Source of the DNA: an uncultured Collinsella sp.
GTDB lineage: Bacteria > Actinomycetota > Coriobacteriia > Coriobacteriales > Coriobacteriaceae
Assembly: GCA_900758845.1 (NCBI GenBank)
Contig: CAAESW010000003.1
Span: 1-50,246 of the forward strand
Direction of reading: 5' to 3'
DNA length: 50,246 nt
This document shows, in pieces, positions 7,376-18,874 of the stretch. The notes under the pieces were generated by a model. It saw only the letters and a list, made by a program, of their open reading frames with translations, was not told where the DNA came from and did no database searches. The position numbers were made by a program, and so were the translations under genes. Numbering within the stretch: the stretch's first letter is position 1; each line of letters begins with the position of its first letter.

Positions 7376-7396
7376 GACAGGCGCCCGTTGCACGGG

Positions 7397-7402
7397 TATA
7401 CT
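7397..7402 (+). promoter_or_regulatory. Candidate purA -10 box
   Basis: TATACT in CACGGGTATACTGGG, 22 bp after the dnaB stop and 66 bp before purA. The -35 region is poor (TAGGAC at 18 bp). Confidence 0.45.
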
Positions 7403-7468
7403 GGGAATGTTTTGTGCTTCTGCGTGCCGGCGTGGCGCGTAGACAGGCCATGAATGTAAGGAGTAAAC

Positions 7469-8755
7469 ATGCCGTCAACCGTTTTGGTCGGTGCCCAGTG
7501 GGGCGATGAGGGCAAGGGTAAGATTTGCGACCTGGTCGCCGGCGACTTCGATGCCGTCGTGCGCTACTCGGGCGGCAACAACGCCGGTCACACCATCGTC
7601 GTCAACGGCAAGAAGTACGGCCTGCACCAGGTGCCCTCCGGCATCATGTATTCCGACCACGTGTCGGTGATCGGTAACGGCTGCGTCGTCAACCCCAAGG
7701 TTGTCCTTGAGGAGATCGACATGTTCGAGGCCGACGGCATTACCACCAAGAATCTCAAGATCAGCGGCAACGCGCATATCATCATGCCGTACCACATCGA
7801 TCTGGATGGCGCCTTTGAGCAGAAGCTCGGCAAGAAGAGCATCGGTACCACCAAGCGCGGCATTGGTCCGTGCTATCAGGACAAGATGGCCCGTATTGGC
7901 CTGCGTATGCAGGACATGCTGGACGAGGGGCTGTTCCGCGACAAGCTGGAGACCGCTCTTGCCCGCGTGAACCCCGAGCTCGAGCTGCTCTATGGCCTGC
8001 CCACCTACACCGTGGATCAGATCTGCGAAGAGTACCTGCCCATGGCAGAGCGCCTGCGCCCGTACATCACCGAGACGAGCCTGCTGCTCAATAACATGAT
8101 CGATGAGGGTAAGGACCTGCTCTTTGAGGGCGCTCAGGCGACGCTGCTCGATATCGATCACGGTACCTATCCGTACGTAACGTCTTCCAATTGCACCGCC
8201 GGTGGTGCAATTACCGGCTCCGGCATTGGCATGAAGAACGTCGACCGTGTGCTGGGCGTCATGAAGGCCTATATCACCCGCGTCGGTTCGGGCCCCATGC
8301 CCACCGAGCTTTCCTATGAGTCCGAGGCCGGCCACACGCTGACCGAGGAGGGCTATGAGTACGGCGTGACCACCGGTCGCCGCCGCCGCTGTGGTTGGTT
8401 TGACGGCCCCATCGCCAACTATGCCTCGCGCGTCAACGGTCTCACCGACATCGCCATGACCAAGCTCGACGTGCTTTCGGCCTTCGACACCATTAAGGTG
8501 TGCGTTGCCTACGACGTCGATGGCGAGCGCTACACGAGCGTGCCCGAGCACCAGGTGCGCTTTGAGCACGCCAAACCCATCTACGAGGAGCTTCCTGGCT
8601 GGAAGTGCGACATCACCGGTTGCCGCAGCTTTGATGAGCTACCGCAGGAGGCTCAGGATTACGTGGCGTTTATCGAAGATCTGGCGCACACCCGCGTGAC
8701 GTTCATTGGCGTCGGCGCCGGTCGCGAGCAGATCATCAACCGATTCTGGAAGTAA
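7469..8755 (+). CDS. purA: Adenylosuccinate synthetase
   Basis: 428 residues, full length. It makes adenylosuccinate from IMP, aspartate and GTP, the first step from IMP to AMP. The opening VGAQWGDEGKGKICDLV is the GTP-binding P-loop with catalytic Asp, followed by YSGGNNAGHTIV with the catalytic His. GTTTGRRRRCGWFD near residue 300 is the conserved substrate loop. AAGGAG precedes the ATG by seven bases. It is cytoplasmic. It lies between dnaB and purD but seems separately transcribed. Confidence 0.97.
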   Translation: MPSTVLVGAQWGDEGKGKICDLVAGDFDAVVRYSGGNNAGHTIVVNGKKYGLHQVPSGIMYSDHVSVIGNGCVVNPKVVLEEIDMFEADGITTKNLKISGNAHIIMPYHIDLDGAFEQKLGKKSIGTTKRGIGPCYQDKMARIGLRMQDMLDEGLFRDKLETALARVNPELELLYGLPTYTVDQICEEYLPMAERLRPYITETSLLLNNMIDEGKDLLFEGAQATLLDIDHGTYPYVTSSNCTAGGAITGSGIGMKNVDRVLGVMKAYITRVGSGPMPTELSYESEAGHTLTEEGYEYGVTTGRRRRCGWFDGPIANYASRVNGLTDIAMTKLDVLSAFDTIKVCVAYDVDGERYTSVPEHQVRFEHAKPIYEELPGWKCDITGCRSFDELPQEAQDYVAFIEDLAHTRVTFIGVGAGREQIINRFWK

Positions 8756-8776
8756 TCGGTTTATACGGTTATTGCG

Positions 8777-8818
8777 ATATACCCCTTTGCAGCCCAGACG
8801 GGCGGCCGAGGGGTATAT
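8777..8818. other. Long hairpin between purA and purD
   Basis: ATATACCCCT (8777-8786) and AGGGGTATAT (8809-8818) are perfect 10-bp arms; inside, GCCC-AGAC-GGGC makes a second stem. On the plus strand only TTTGCTT follows, so terminator strength is doubtful. It lies 54 bp before purD and could be a bidirectional terminator, an operator or an mRNA leader structure. Confidence 0.55.
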
Positions 8819-8872
8819 TTGCTTGCAAAGGGCTCGCGCGGAGCGGGCCATTCATCCATAGAGGAGGCACCC

Positions 8873-10177
8873 TTGAAGGCGGACACTCAAACCATCGACA
8901 TCCTGTTGTTGGGCAGCGGCGGCCGTGAGCATGCTTTGGCAGCCAAGCTCGCAGCATCACCGCGCGCCGGCAAGCTCTACATTGCGCCGGGTAACGGCGG
9001 CACCGCGAGCTGCGGCGAGAACGTTGTTCTCGACGACTGCGATCCTGCGGCCGTGGCGGCGTTTGCGCAGAGCCACGGATGCGGACTCGTGGTAATTGGC
9101 CCCGAGGCTCCGCTCGTGGCGGGCGTGGCCGACGCCGTGCGCGCGGCGGGTATTCCCTGCTTTGGACCGGGTGCCGAGGGCGCTCAGATGGAGGGCTCTA
9201 AGCTGTTCTCCAAGCAGCTCATGGAGCGCGCCGGTATCCCGACGGCAGCCTATGGCTCGTTTACCGACGAGGCTTCGGCCCTTGCCTATGTGCGCGAGCA
9301 GGGTGCTCCGTTGGTCGTCAAGGCCGACGGCCTTGCCGCGGGCAAGGGCGTTATCGTGGCAACCGAGCTTGCGCAGGCCGAGGAGGCCGTGCGTGAGTGT
9401 TTTGGCGGCACCTTTGGCGATGCCGGTAATACCGTAGTCATCGAGGAGATGCTGACCGGCCCCGAGTGCTCGCTGCTGGCCTTTACCGACGGCAAGACCG
9501 TGCGTCCCATGGCCACCTCGCAGGATCACAAGCGTGCGCTCGAGGGTGACAAGGGCCCCAATACCGGCGGCATGGGCGTCTACAGCCCGGTGCCCATCGT
9601 GACCGACGAAGAACATGCCACGATGGTGAAGGTCATGGAGCAGACCGTGGCCGAGCTTGCTGCCGAGGGCATCGACTACCGCGGCTGCCTGTATGGCGGC
9701 TTTATGCTCACCCCCGCCGGCCCCAAGGTGCTGGAGTTCAACGCCCGCTTTGGCGATCCCGAGACTCAGGTCGTGCTGCCGCGCCTTAAGAACGACCTGG
9801 TCGAGGTCATGCTCGCCTGCGCCAACTGCGAGCTCGATCAGATTGAGCTCGACTGGCGCGACGAGTGGGCCGTGGCCGTTGTCCTGACGAGCGCGGGCTA
9901 TCCCGGCAGCTACGAGAAGGGTAAGGTCATCACCGGTATTGCCGATGCCGAGGCCATGGAGAACGTGACCGTGTACCACGCGGGCACTGCCGTGGTGGAC
10001 GGCCAGCTCGTGACCAATGGTGGCCGCGTGCTTGCCGTGACCGCTCTGGGCGACACGTTCGAGAACGCTCGCAACCTTGCCTACGAGGCCTGCGAGAAGA
10101 TTGATTTTGAGGGCAAGACCCTGCGTCACGACATCGGCCTGCGCGCACTGCGCGGCCGCGACGCCTGGGATGCCTAA
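8873..10177 (+). CDS. purD: Phosphoribosylamine-glycine ligase (GAR synthetase)
   Basis: 434 residues. It joins glycine to phosphoribosylamine using ATP, step two of purine synthesis, after PurF (27944). ATP-grasp family motifs are clear: LLLGSGGREHALA at the start, VVKADGLAAGKGVIVA in the ATP-binding loop, SQDHKRALEGDKGPNTGGMG, and EFNARFGDPETQ for metal binding. A TTG start at 8873 is chosen: AGAGGAGG lies just upstream and no ATG fits. An earlier in-frame TTG at 8819 would fall inside the upstream hairpin. The Nudix gene follows after 21 bp. Confidence 0.95.
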   Translation: MKADTQTIDILLLGSGGREHALAAKLAASPRAGKLYIAPGNGGTASCGENVVLDDCDPAAVAAFAQSHGCGLVVIGPEAPLVAGVADAVRAAGIPCFGPGAEGAQMEGSKLFSKQLMERAGIPTAAYGSFTDEASALAYVREQGAPLVVKADGLAAGKGVIVATELAQAEEAVRECFGGTFGDAGNTVVIEEMLTGPECSLLAFTDGKTVRPMATSQDHKRALEGDKGPNTGGMGVYSPVPIVTDEEHATMVKVMEQTVAELAAEGIDYRGCLYGGFMLTPAGPKVLEFNARFGDPETQVVLPRLKNDLVEVMLACANCELDQIELDWRDEWAVAVVLTSAGYPGSYEKGKVITGIADAEAMENVTVYHAGTAVVDGQLVTNGGRVLAVTALGDTFENARNLAYEACEKIDFEGKTLRHDIGLRALRGRDAWDA

Positions 10178-10198
10178 AATCCGAGAGGAATGAGACGG

Positions 10199-10894
10199 AT
10201 GGACGAGAAGAACGAAGAGCTCGTGGACGCGCAGATCGTCGAAGAGGACAGCCGCATGTATGGGCACGCCGAGGGCGAGCCTGGTGGCGAGGTCGCTGAC
10301 GAGCCGGCGCTGGTGCTGGGCGACGACGACCCGCACGATGTCGAGCTGCACGAGAAGATTCTTTCGGAGGAGTGCGCCTGGAAGGGCAAGATTCTCGACG
10401 TCCACCGTCTTGAGGTTGAGCTGCCCAACGGTCACCGCAGCGCCCGCGATATCGTTCGCCATCCGGGTGCGGCGGCCGTTGTGGCACTGACCGAGAGCGG
10501 CAAGATCGTACTGGTGCGTCAGTACCGCACCGCCATCGACCGCGTGACGGTCGAGATTCCCGCCGGCAAGCTCGATCCAGGCGAGGACCCGCTCGATTGC
10601 GCCAAGCGCGAACTGCATGAGGAGACGGGCTTTAGGGCTGGTCGTATTCGCTTTTTGACGTCGATTGTCACGTCCTGCGGTTTTTGCGATGAGATCATTC
10701 ATATCTACCTAGCCACCAAGCTCGAGTTCGACGCGCCCAACCCCGATGATGACGAGTTTGTCAACGTGGACCTGGTGCCGCTGCATGAGCTGATCGACGC
10801 CGTACTCGACGGCAAGATCGAAGACGCCAAGACCGTCGTGGGCGCCTTGGCCTGCGACAGCATCGCACACCGCCTTGGGGGCACGGAGCTTTAA
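10199..10894 (+). CDS. Nudix hydrolase, ADP-ribose pyrophosphatase type
   Basis: 231 residues. The Nudix box is complete: G at AGKLDPGEDP, then REL and EETGF (family pattern GX5EX7REUXEEXGU). The region before it, VRQYRTAIDRVTVEIPAGKL, matches ADP-ribose pyrophosphatases (NudF-like), which split ADP-ribose to AMP and ribose 5-phosphate. About 60 acidic residues precede the catalytic domain, an unusual extension. The start could be 10190 or 10199; GAGAGGA is too close to the first, so 10199 is preferred. It probably shares a transcript with purD. Substrate choice is inferred from motif context only. Confidence 0.85.
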   Translation: MDEKNEELVDAQIVEEDSRMYGHAEGEPGGEVADEPALVLGDDDPHDVELHEKILSEECAWKGKILDVHRLEVELPNGHRSARDIVRHPGAAAVVALTESGKIVLVRQYRTAIDRVTVEIPAGKLDPGEDPLDCAKRELHEETGFRAGRIRFLTSIVTSCGFCDEIIHIYLATKLEFDAPNPDDDEFVNVDLVPLHELIDAVLDGKIEDAKTVVGALACDSIAHRLGGTEL

Positions 10895-10906
10895 CGAGTG
10901 GGGATA

Positions 10907-10945
10907 GCCCTGGGACAAGTACTACTGATTGCTTTGTCCCAGGGC
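10907..10945 (+). terminator. Perfect 12-bp hairpin after the Nudix gene
   Basis: GCCCTGGGACAA (10907-10918) pairs exactly with TTGTCCCAGGGC (10934-10945). No clear T-tract follows, so it may terminate weakly or belong to the GGGACA palindromes seen elsewhere in this window. Confidence 0.55.
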
Positions 10946-10976
10946 CTTACGTTGCTGATATTTCTTTGAGGATCAC

Positions 10977-12749
10977 ATGCTGAAGAGGTTTCTTTCGTAT
11001 TACGAGCCCCAGATGGGGCTTTTTGTTGCTGATACTGTTTGTGCTCTGGTGCTTGCCGCCATTGACCTTGCTTTTCCTATTATTCTGCGTAATTTGACCG
11101 GTGGGCTATTTACTCAGGGTCAGGCTGCCATTATGCAGGCGCTCGGCATGATCGCGGTGGGCTTGGTGCTGATGTATGCCGTCCGCTGCGCCTGCCGCTA
11201 CTTTGTGAGCTATTGGGGCCACGTGATGGGCGCGCGCATGGAGTCCAAAATGCGCGAGGACCTGTTCGACCAGTATGAGCGCTTTAGCTTTGCGTACTTC
11301 GACCGCAACAGCTCGGGTGACATGATGAGCCGCGTGGTCAACGACCTGTTCGATATCTGCGAGGCGGCGCATCACGTACCCGAGTGGATCATCATCTGCG
11401 GTATCGAGATTATCGGCTCGTTTGTGATCCTCTTTACCATCGCCCCGGTGCTGGCGCTTGCCATGGCCGTGGTGACGGCGGCGTTTGCGGTCGTCATGTT
11501 TTGGCAGAACATGCGCATGCGCGAGGTCTTTAGCGACAACCGCAAGAAGATCAGCGGCATTAATGCACAGCTGCAGGATTCTCTGGCGGGCATGCGCGTG
11601 GTCAAGAGCTTTGCCAACGAGGAGACCGAGCGTGCCAAGTTCCGTGCCTCTAACGACCGCTACCTTTTGTCCAAGGAGAACATGTATCACGCCATGGGCG
11701 TCTATACCGCGACGTATGGCCTGCTCTCGGGTGTGCTCTATGTGATCGTGGTGCTGCTGGGCGGCTGGCTGGTCGCCAAGGGACAGCTGCAGGCGGTCGA
11801 TATGGCGACCTTTGCACTCTATATTTCGCTGTTCTGCACGCCGCTTGAGACGCTCGTCAATTCGGCCGAAACGTATCAGAAGGCTATCGCCGGCTTTAAA
11901 CGTATGGACGAGGTGCTCTCGACCGCGCCGGATATCCAGGACAAGCCGGGCGCTACGGATCTGCAGGTGACTGCTGGCGCCGTGGAGTATCACGACGTGT
12001 GCTTTAACTACGAGGATGTCGAGCTGGGCGAGGGCTATGCCGACGAGCGTCCCGTTATCGACCATATGGACCTGTCCATCAAGCCCGGGCAGACCATCGC
12101 TTTGGTTGGCCCTTCGGGCGGCGGCAAGTCCACGACCTGTTCGCTGCTGCCGCGCTTTTATGACGTGGCTACCGGATCCATTAGCATCGACGGTCAGGAC
12201 GTGCGCGATGTGACGCAGCAGAGCCTGCGCCGCGCCATCGGCCTGGTGCAGCAGGATGTCTACCTGTTTGACGGTACGATTGGCGAGAACATCGCCTACG
12301 GCAAGCCGGGTGCTACGGCAGAAGAGATCTCCGAGGCGGCCCGTCGCGCCAATATCGATACCTTTATCGAATCGCTTCCGCAGGGCTACGACACCGTGGT
12401 GGGCGAGCGCGGCAGCCGTCTTTCGGGTGGTCAAAAGCAGCGCGTTGCCATCGCGCGCGTGTTTCTCAAGAACCCCAAGATCCTGATTTTGGACGAGGCG
12501 ACGAGTGCTTTGGATAACGAGAGCGAGGAGGCGGTGCAGGAGTCGCTCGAAGAGCTGGCACGCGGCCGCACCACGATTATCATCGCCCACCGTCTTTCGA
12601 CCATTAAGCATGCCGATGAGATTGCGACCGTTGAGCATGGTCGCGTTGTGGAGCGTGGCACGCACGAGGAGCTTCTCGCCCGTGGCGGCACCTATGCCCG
12701 TTACTATCGAATGCAGTTCGAAGGTGCGCGTGCGCACGAGCTCGACTGA
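10977..12749 (+). CDS. ABC exporter, fused permease and ATPase
   Basis: 590 residues. The N-terminal half has six membrane helices typical of type IV (ABCB-like) exporters, with FSFAYFDRNSSGDMMSRVVND in the intracellular coupling region. The C-terminal ATPase has Walker A GPSGGGKST, the Q-loop, signature LSGGQKQR and Walker B ILILDEATSALD, then an H-loop IIAHRLST. It works as a dimer; no second half-transporter lies next to it, so a homodimer is likely. The substrate (drug, lipid or peptide) cannot be told. GAGG is eight bases before the ATG. A terminator-like hairpin with a T-run lies inside codons 10-17. The next gene starts 19 bp after its stop. Confidence 0.92.
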   Translation: MLKRFLSYYEPQMGLFVADTVCALVLAAIDLAFPIILRNLTGGLFTQGQAAIMQALGMIAVGLVLMYAVRCACRYFVSYWGHVMGARMESKMREDLFDQYERFSFAYFDRNSSGDMMSRVVNDLFDICEAAHHVPEWIIICGIEIIGSFVILFTIAPVLALAMAVVTAAFAVVMFWQNMRMREVFSDNRKKISGINAQLQDSLAGMRVVKSFANEETERAKFRASNDRYLLSKENMYHAMGVYTATYGLLSGVLYVIVVLLGGWLVAKGQLQAVDMATFALYISLFCTPLETLVNSAETYQKAIAGFKRMDEVLSTAPDIQDKPGATDLQVTAGAVEYHDVCFNYEDVELGEGYADERPVIDHMDLSIKPGQTIALVGPSGGGKSTTCSLLPRFYDVATGSISIDGQDVRDVTQQSLRRAIGLVQQDVYLFDGTIGENIAYGKPGATAEEISEAARRANIDTFIESLPQGYDTVVGERGSRLSGGQKQRVAIARVFLKNPKILILDEATSALDNESEEAVQESLEELARGRTTIIIAHRLSTIKHADEIATVEHGRVVERGTHEELLARGGTYARYYRMQFEGARAHELD

Positions 12750-12768
12750 TTGATATGACAGGAAGTTT

Positions 12769-13734
12769 ATGGCTGACAAGAACCCTTTGACTCCGGAAGA
12801 GGTGACGGAGTTATTCTCCGAAATCGATGCATCCGGCGTCTTGGATCCCACGCTCGCCAAAAAGCGTACCGAGCGCATGCGTGAGAAGGAGGCTGCGGCC
12901 AAGCGCGGTGACAAAGCGGCGCTAGCGCAGCTGCGCAGCGAGGACCGCGCGAGCCAGGCAAAACATATCGACCCGCTGTCCGAGGACGATCCTTCGGGCT
13001 CGCAGGTGAGCCATACCATTACGAAGACCGCGATGGCCGTGGTCATCGGTATTTTGGTGCTGATCGTGGGCATGCAGATTGGCTACGGCGTGATGCGTCG
13101 TCTGAACACCGCCAACCTGTCCGAGAGCGTTTCGGTCGATACCGTTTCGACCGCGCTCAAGGGTGGACTTGAATGGGGCAACGGCTTTACGCAGTTCCCG
13201 CTCGACTTCACCGTCGATGAAGCCGATGAACGCACGGGCACGGTCGAGGTGACGGTGTTGGACACATCGTCTGCCAACGAGCTCGAGCTGCTGTCCAACG
13301 GGCAGATTCAGGCCGCGGCGCTTGCGACCAACGCGTTGCTCAACGATAAGATCGACCGCGTGGTGTATAACGTTCACGCCTATATCGACGAGGATAGCAA
13401 CATTCAGCACGATTCCTTCTTTGGCATGTTCCCCGCGCGCGGCCACCAGAGCGCCATTTTGACGTTCGTGTGGACCAAGAGCTCATCCAACGCCACGAGT
13501 ATCGACTGGAAGATGCGCATCGTGAGTATGGATGACACCATCGCCGAGCGCATTCAGAAGCAGGTGAACTCGGTGTCGTCGTTGATTGAGGACCCGGTGG
13601 TGAGCCAGACCAAGATTGACGAGGAAAAAGCCGAGCGCGATCTGGAGCATCGTCTGCATGGCCGCGAGATTTTCCGTGGCGGCAAGCCCGATCGCACACC
13701 GTCCGAACTGCTGGAGCAGGACAAGAAAAAATAA
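12769..13734 (+). CDS. Conserved membrane protein of unknown function
   Basis: 321 residues. A charged cytoplasmic N-terminus (about 85 residues, rich in Lys, Arg and Glu) leads to one clear membrane helix (TKTAMAVVIGILVLIVGMQIGYGV). The remaining 210 residues look extracytoplasmic and mixed alpha/beta, with no signal I recognise. A single-pass anchored sensor or envelope protein is one possibility. AGGAAG precedes the ATG. It follows the ABC exporter after 19 bp and is probably co-transcribed, so it may help or be served by that transporter. No family name can be given. Confidence 0.7.
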   Translation: MADKNPLTPEEVTELFSEIDASGVLDPTLAKKRTERMREKEAAAKRGDKAALAQLRSEDRASQAKHIDPLSEDDPSGSQVSHTITKTAMAVVIGILVLIVGMQIGYGVMRRLNTANLSESVSVDTVSTALKGGLEWGNGFTQFPLDFTVDEADERTGTVEVTVLDTSSANELELLSNGQIQAAALATNALLNDKIDRVVYNVHAYIDEDSNIQHDSFFGMFPARGHQSAILTFVWTKSSSNATSIDWKMRIVSMDDTIAERIQKQVNSVSSLIEDPVVSQTKIDEEKAERDLEHRLHGREIFRGGKPDRTPSELLEQDKKK

Positions 13735-13740
13735 GACGCC

Positions 13741-13782
13741 ATCATCCCGTGTGAGCCACAAGCCCGCGCGGGATGATTTTTT
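13741..13782 (+). terminator. Terminator after the exporter operon
   Basis: ATCATCCCG (13741-13749) pairs with CGGGATGAT (13769-13777), followed by TTTTT. Confidence 0.85.
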
Positions 13783-13808
13783 AATCCCCGTCCCAGAAAA
13801 ATCATTAT

Positions 13809-13830
13809 GCATAGAAAGTCATAATTATCA
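13809..13830 (+). promoter_or_regulatory. AT-rich inverted repeat upstream of carA (possible ArgR-type site)
   Basis: A 10-bp AT-rich spacer separates ATTATG and CATAAT in the AT-rich stretch upstream of carAB. ArgR operators are AT-rich imperfect palindromes of similar size and often control carAB. The match is only general. Confidence 0.25.
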
Positions 13831-13870
13831 TTTCGTAAACATTTCGATGAAATTAACGCCATGGCGCATA

Positions 13871-13892
13871 CTTGCGGTTACAATACCGCAAG
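13871..13892 (+). promoter_or_regulatory. carA promoter -10 inside a 7-bp palindrome
   Basis: CTTGCGG and CCGCAAG (13871-13877/13886-13892) flank TTACAATA, which contains the -10 candidate TACAAT (13879-13884). A dyad centred on a -10 box suggests an operator, but the binding protein is unknown. Confidence 0.4.
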
Positions 13893-13913
13893 GCCTAACT
13901 ACCAACCTTTAAG

Positions 13914-13938
13914 CCGGTCCGGAGAGACCGGGAAGGAG
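13914..13938 (+). promoter_or_regulatory. Probable PyrR-binding hairpin at the carA ribosome binding site
   Basis: CCGGTC pairs with GACCGG around CGGAGA, giving GGTCCGGAGAGACC. This resembles the PyrR recognition loop TCCnGAGAGRCY known from pyr attenuators in Bacillus and from mycobacterial leaders. The stem runs into the Shine-Dalgarno GGGAAGGAG of carA, so PyrR-UMP binding could block translation. No pyrR lies in the window. Confidence 0.55.
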
Positions 13939-13942
13939 AATT

Positions 13943-15382
13943 ATGGCGAACAACCATACTGCGGGCACTGCTGCCCGCACCTTCGCGCCCAGCGAGCTTT
14001 GCCAGCGCATGCTAGCCAAAACCAGCAAGGGCACCTGCGGTCCCTGCATCCTGTACCTTGAGGATGGGACCATTTTTTATGGCCGTGCATGCGGTGCCGA
14101 GGGTACCGCGACCGGCGAGGTCTGCTTCAACACCTCGCTTGAGGGCTACTTTGAGGTCATGACCGACCCGAGCTATGCCGGCCAAATCGTAACCATGACC
14201 TATCCGCAGATCGGTAATTACGGTATCGACGAGACCGACGTCCAATCGGCCTTCCCCGGTGATACCGCGCGTCCCGCGAGCGCTCCCGCCATGCGCGGCA
14301 TGATCGTCCGCGACATGTGCGCCACGCCTTCCAACTGGCGCTCGGCCGTCAGCGTGCCGGAGTACCTGCGTGCCCACGGCATCGTCGCCATCGAGGGCGT
14401 CGACACCCGAGCCCTGGTGCGCCACCTGCGCGACAACGGCTCCAAGATGGGCATTATCTCGACCGAGATCTTTGACGTCGACGAGCTTGCCGAGCGTCTG
14501 GCTGCAGCGCCGACGCTGGTGGGCGAGAACCTGGTCAAGACCGTGAGCTGCCCTGAGCCCCACGCTTTTGCCGCGAGCAATCTGCCCGCTACGCATGATT
14601 TTGCGCTTGCTCCTGCCGCTCCTGCCCGCCACAAAGTGGTCGCTTACGACTGCGGCGTCAAGCGCGGCATTCTGGAGGGTCTGGTCCGTGCCGGCTGCGA
14701 CCTTACTGTCGTGCCGTGGGATACGCCCGCGAGTGAGGTGCTCGACATGAATCCCGACGGCGTCTTTTTATCCAACGGCCCCGGCGACCCCGATGCCGTG
14801 GTGGAGACCTACGAACAGGTGCAGCAGCTGATCGGCAAGGTGCCGGTCTTTGGCATTTGCCTTGGTCACCAGATGATCAGCTTGGCGTGCGGCGCCCAAA
14901 TGGAAAAACTTAAATTCGGTCACCGTGGCGGTAACCAGCCGGTTATGAACCTGGTGAGCCGTCGCGTGGAGATCACCGCGCAAAACCACGGCTTTGGCCT
15001 GCTGTTCCCCAGTCTGGGCAAACTGATCCCGGAGCTTTCCGGCGGCGAGACCGAGCATGCGGCCGATGGCGACCTGCGCGCCTGGGTGCGTCGCGGCATC
15101 GCGCCAGTCGTGATGAACGAGCGCTTCGGCCGCATTCGCCTGACGCACGTGAACCTCAACGACGGCACCGCCGAGGGCATCCAGCTGCTCGACGCCCCGT
15201 GCTTCTCGGTCCAGTACCACCCCGAGGCCTCGCCCGGCCCCACCGATGCCCACTATCTCTTTACCGCCTTTACGCGACTCATGGACGGCGAAGAGAACTA
15301 CCTGGACATCGACACCGCGAAGGACCGTCTGCAGGGCTGGAATTTCGCCGAGACCGCCGCGACCGAGACCGAGGAGAACTAA
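13943..15382 (+). CDS. carA: Carbamoyl-phosphate synthase small (glutaminase) subunit
   Basis: 479 residues, against about 360-390 usual. It releases ammonia from glutamine for CarB. The N-terminal small-subunit domain is clear (YLEDGTIFYGRACG, NTSLEGYFEVMTDPSYAGQIV). The class I amidotransferase follows, with nucleophile Cys306 in FGICLGHQ and the His-Glu pair in VQYHPEASPGP. Extra length comes from about 40 N-terminal residues and an insertion of about 34 residues near 352-398, between QNHGF and LTHVNLNDGT. GGGAAGGAG precedes the ATG. The carB start lies one base after the stop, so translation is coupled. Confidence 0.95.
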   Translation: MANNHTAGTAARTFAPSELCQRMLAKTSKGTCGPCILYLEDGTIFYGRACGAEGTATGEVCFNTSLEGYFEVMTDPSYAGQIVTMTYPQIGNYGIDETDVQSAFPGDTARPASAPAMRGMIVRDMCATPSNWRSAVSVPEYLRAHGIVAIEGVDTRALVRHLRDNGSKMGIISTEIFDVDELAERLAAAPTLVGENLVKTVSCPEPHAFAASNLPATHDFALAPAAPARHKVVAYDCGVKRGILEGLVRAGCDLTVVPWDTPASEVLDMNPDGVFLSNGPGDPDAVVETYEQVQQLIGKVPVFGICLGHQMISLACGAQMEKLKFGHRGGNQPVMNLVSRRVEITAQNHGFGLLFPSLGKLIPELSGGETEHAADGDLRAWVRRGIAPVVMNERFGRIRLTHVNLNDGTAEGIQLLDAPCFSVQYHPEASPGPTDAHYLFTAFTRLMDGEENYLDIDTAKDRLQGWNFAETAATETEEN

Positions 15383-15383
15383 C

Positions 15384-18698
<3,315 letters not shown>

Positions 18699-18712
18699 TT
18701 GACCTGGCCGGC

Positions 18713-18795
18713 CGGGGCGGAGGGGGCCGAATTTCCCCCTTCGCTCCGGCTGCAAGCAGAGTCGCTCAGGAGGAAACTCGGCCCCTCTTGCCCCG
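18713..18795. repeat. Variable-arm hairpin element A
   Basis: Arms 18713-18736 and 18772-18795 (24 nt, about four mismatches) enclose 35 nt. Read on the minus strand, the interior contains GAGCGACTCTGC-TT-GCAG then CCGGAGCGAAG. This matches the core of element B at 24204-24235 in about 28 of 31 positions, but inverted. Arm sequences of A and B are unrelated. It directly follows carB and marks the left edge of the AT-richer island. No T-tract follows either arm. Confidence 0.75.
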
Positions 18796-18874
18796 ACGCA
18801 CTGTGTCTAGACGGATTGCACCTCCTGTTTTTAGAGATAAATACCATTTAGCGGTGATATTCAACCGTTCAAGA

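Noticed and set aside
11106..13073. Long minus-strand open frame opposite the ABC exporter
   Set aside because: It spans two genuine genes, is His/Arg-rich as expected of an antisense shadow, and resembles no protein family.
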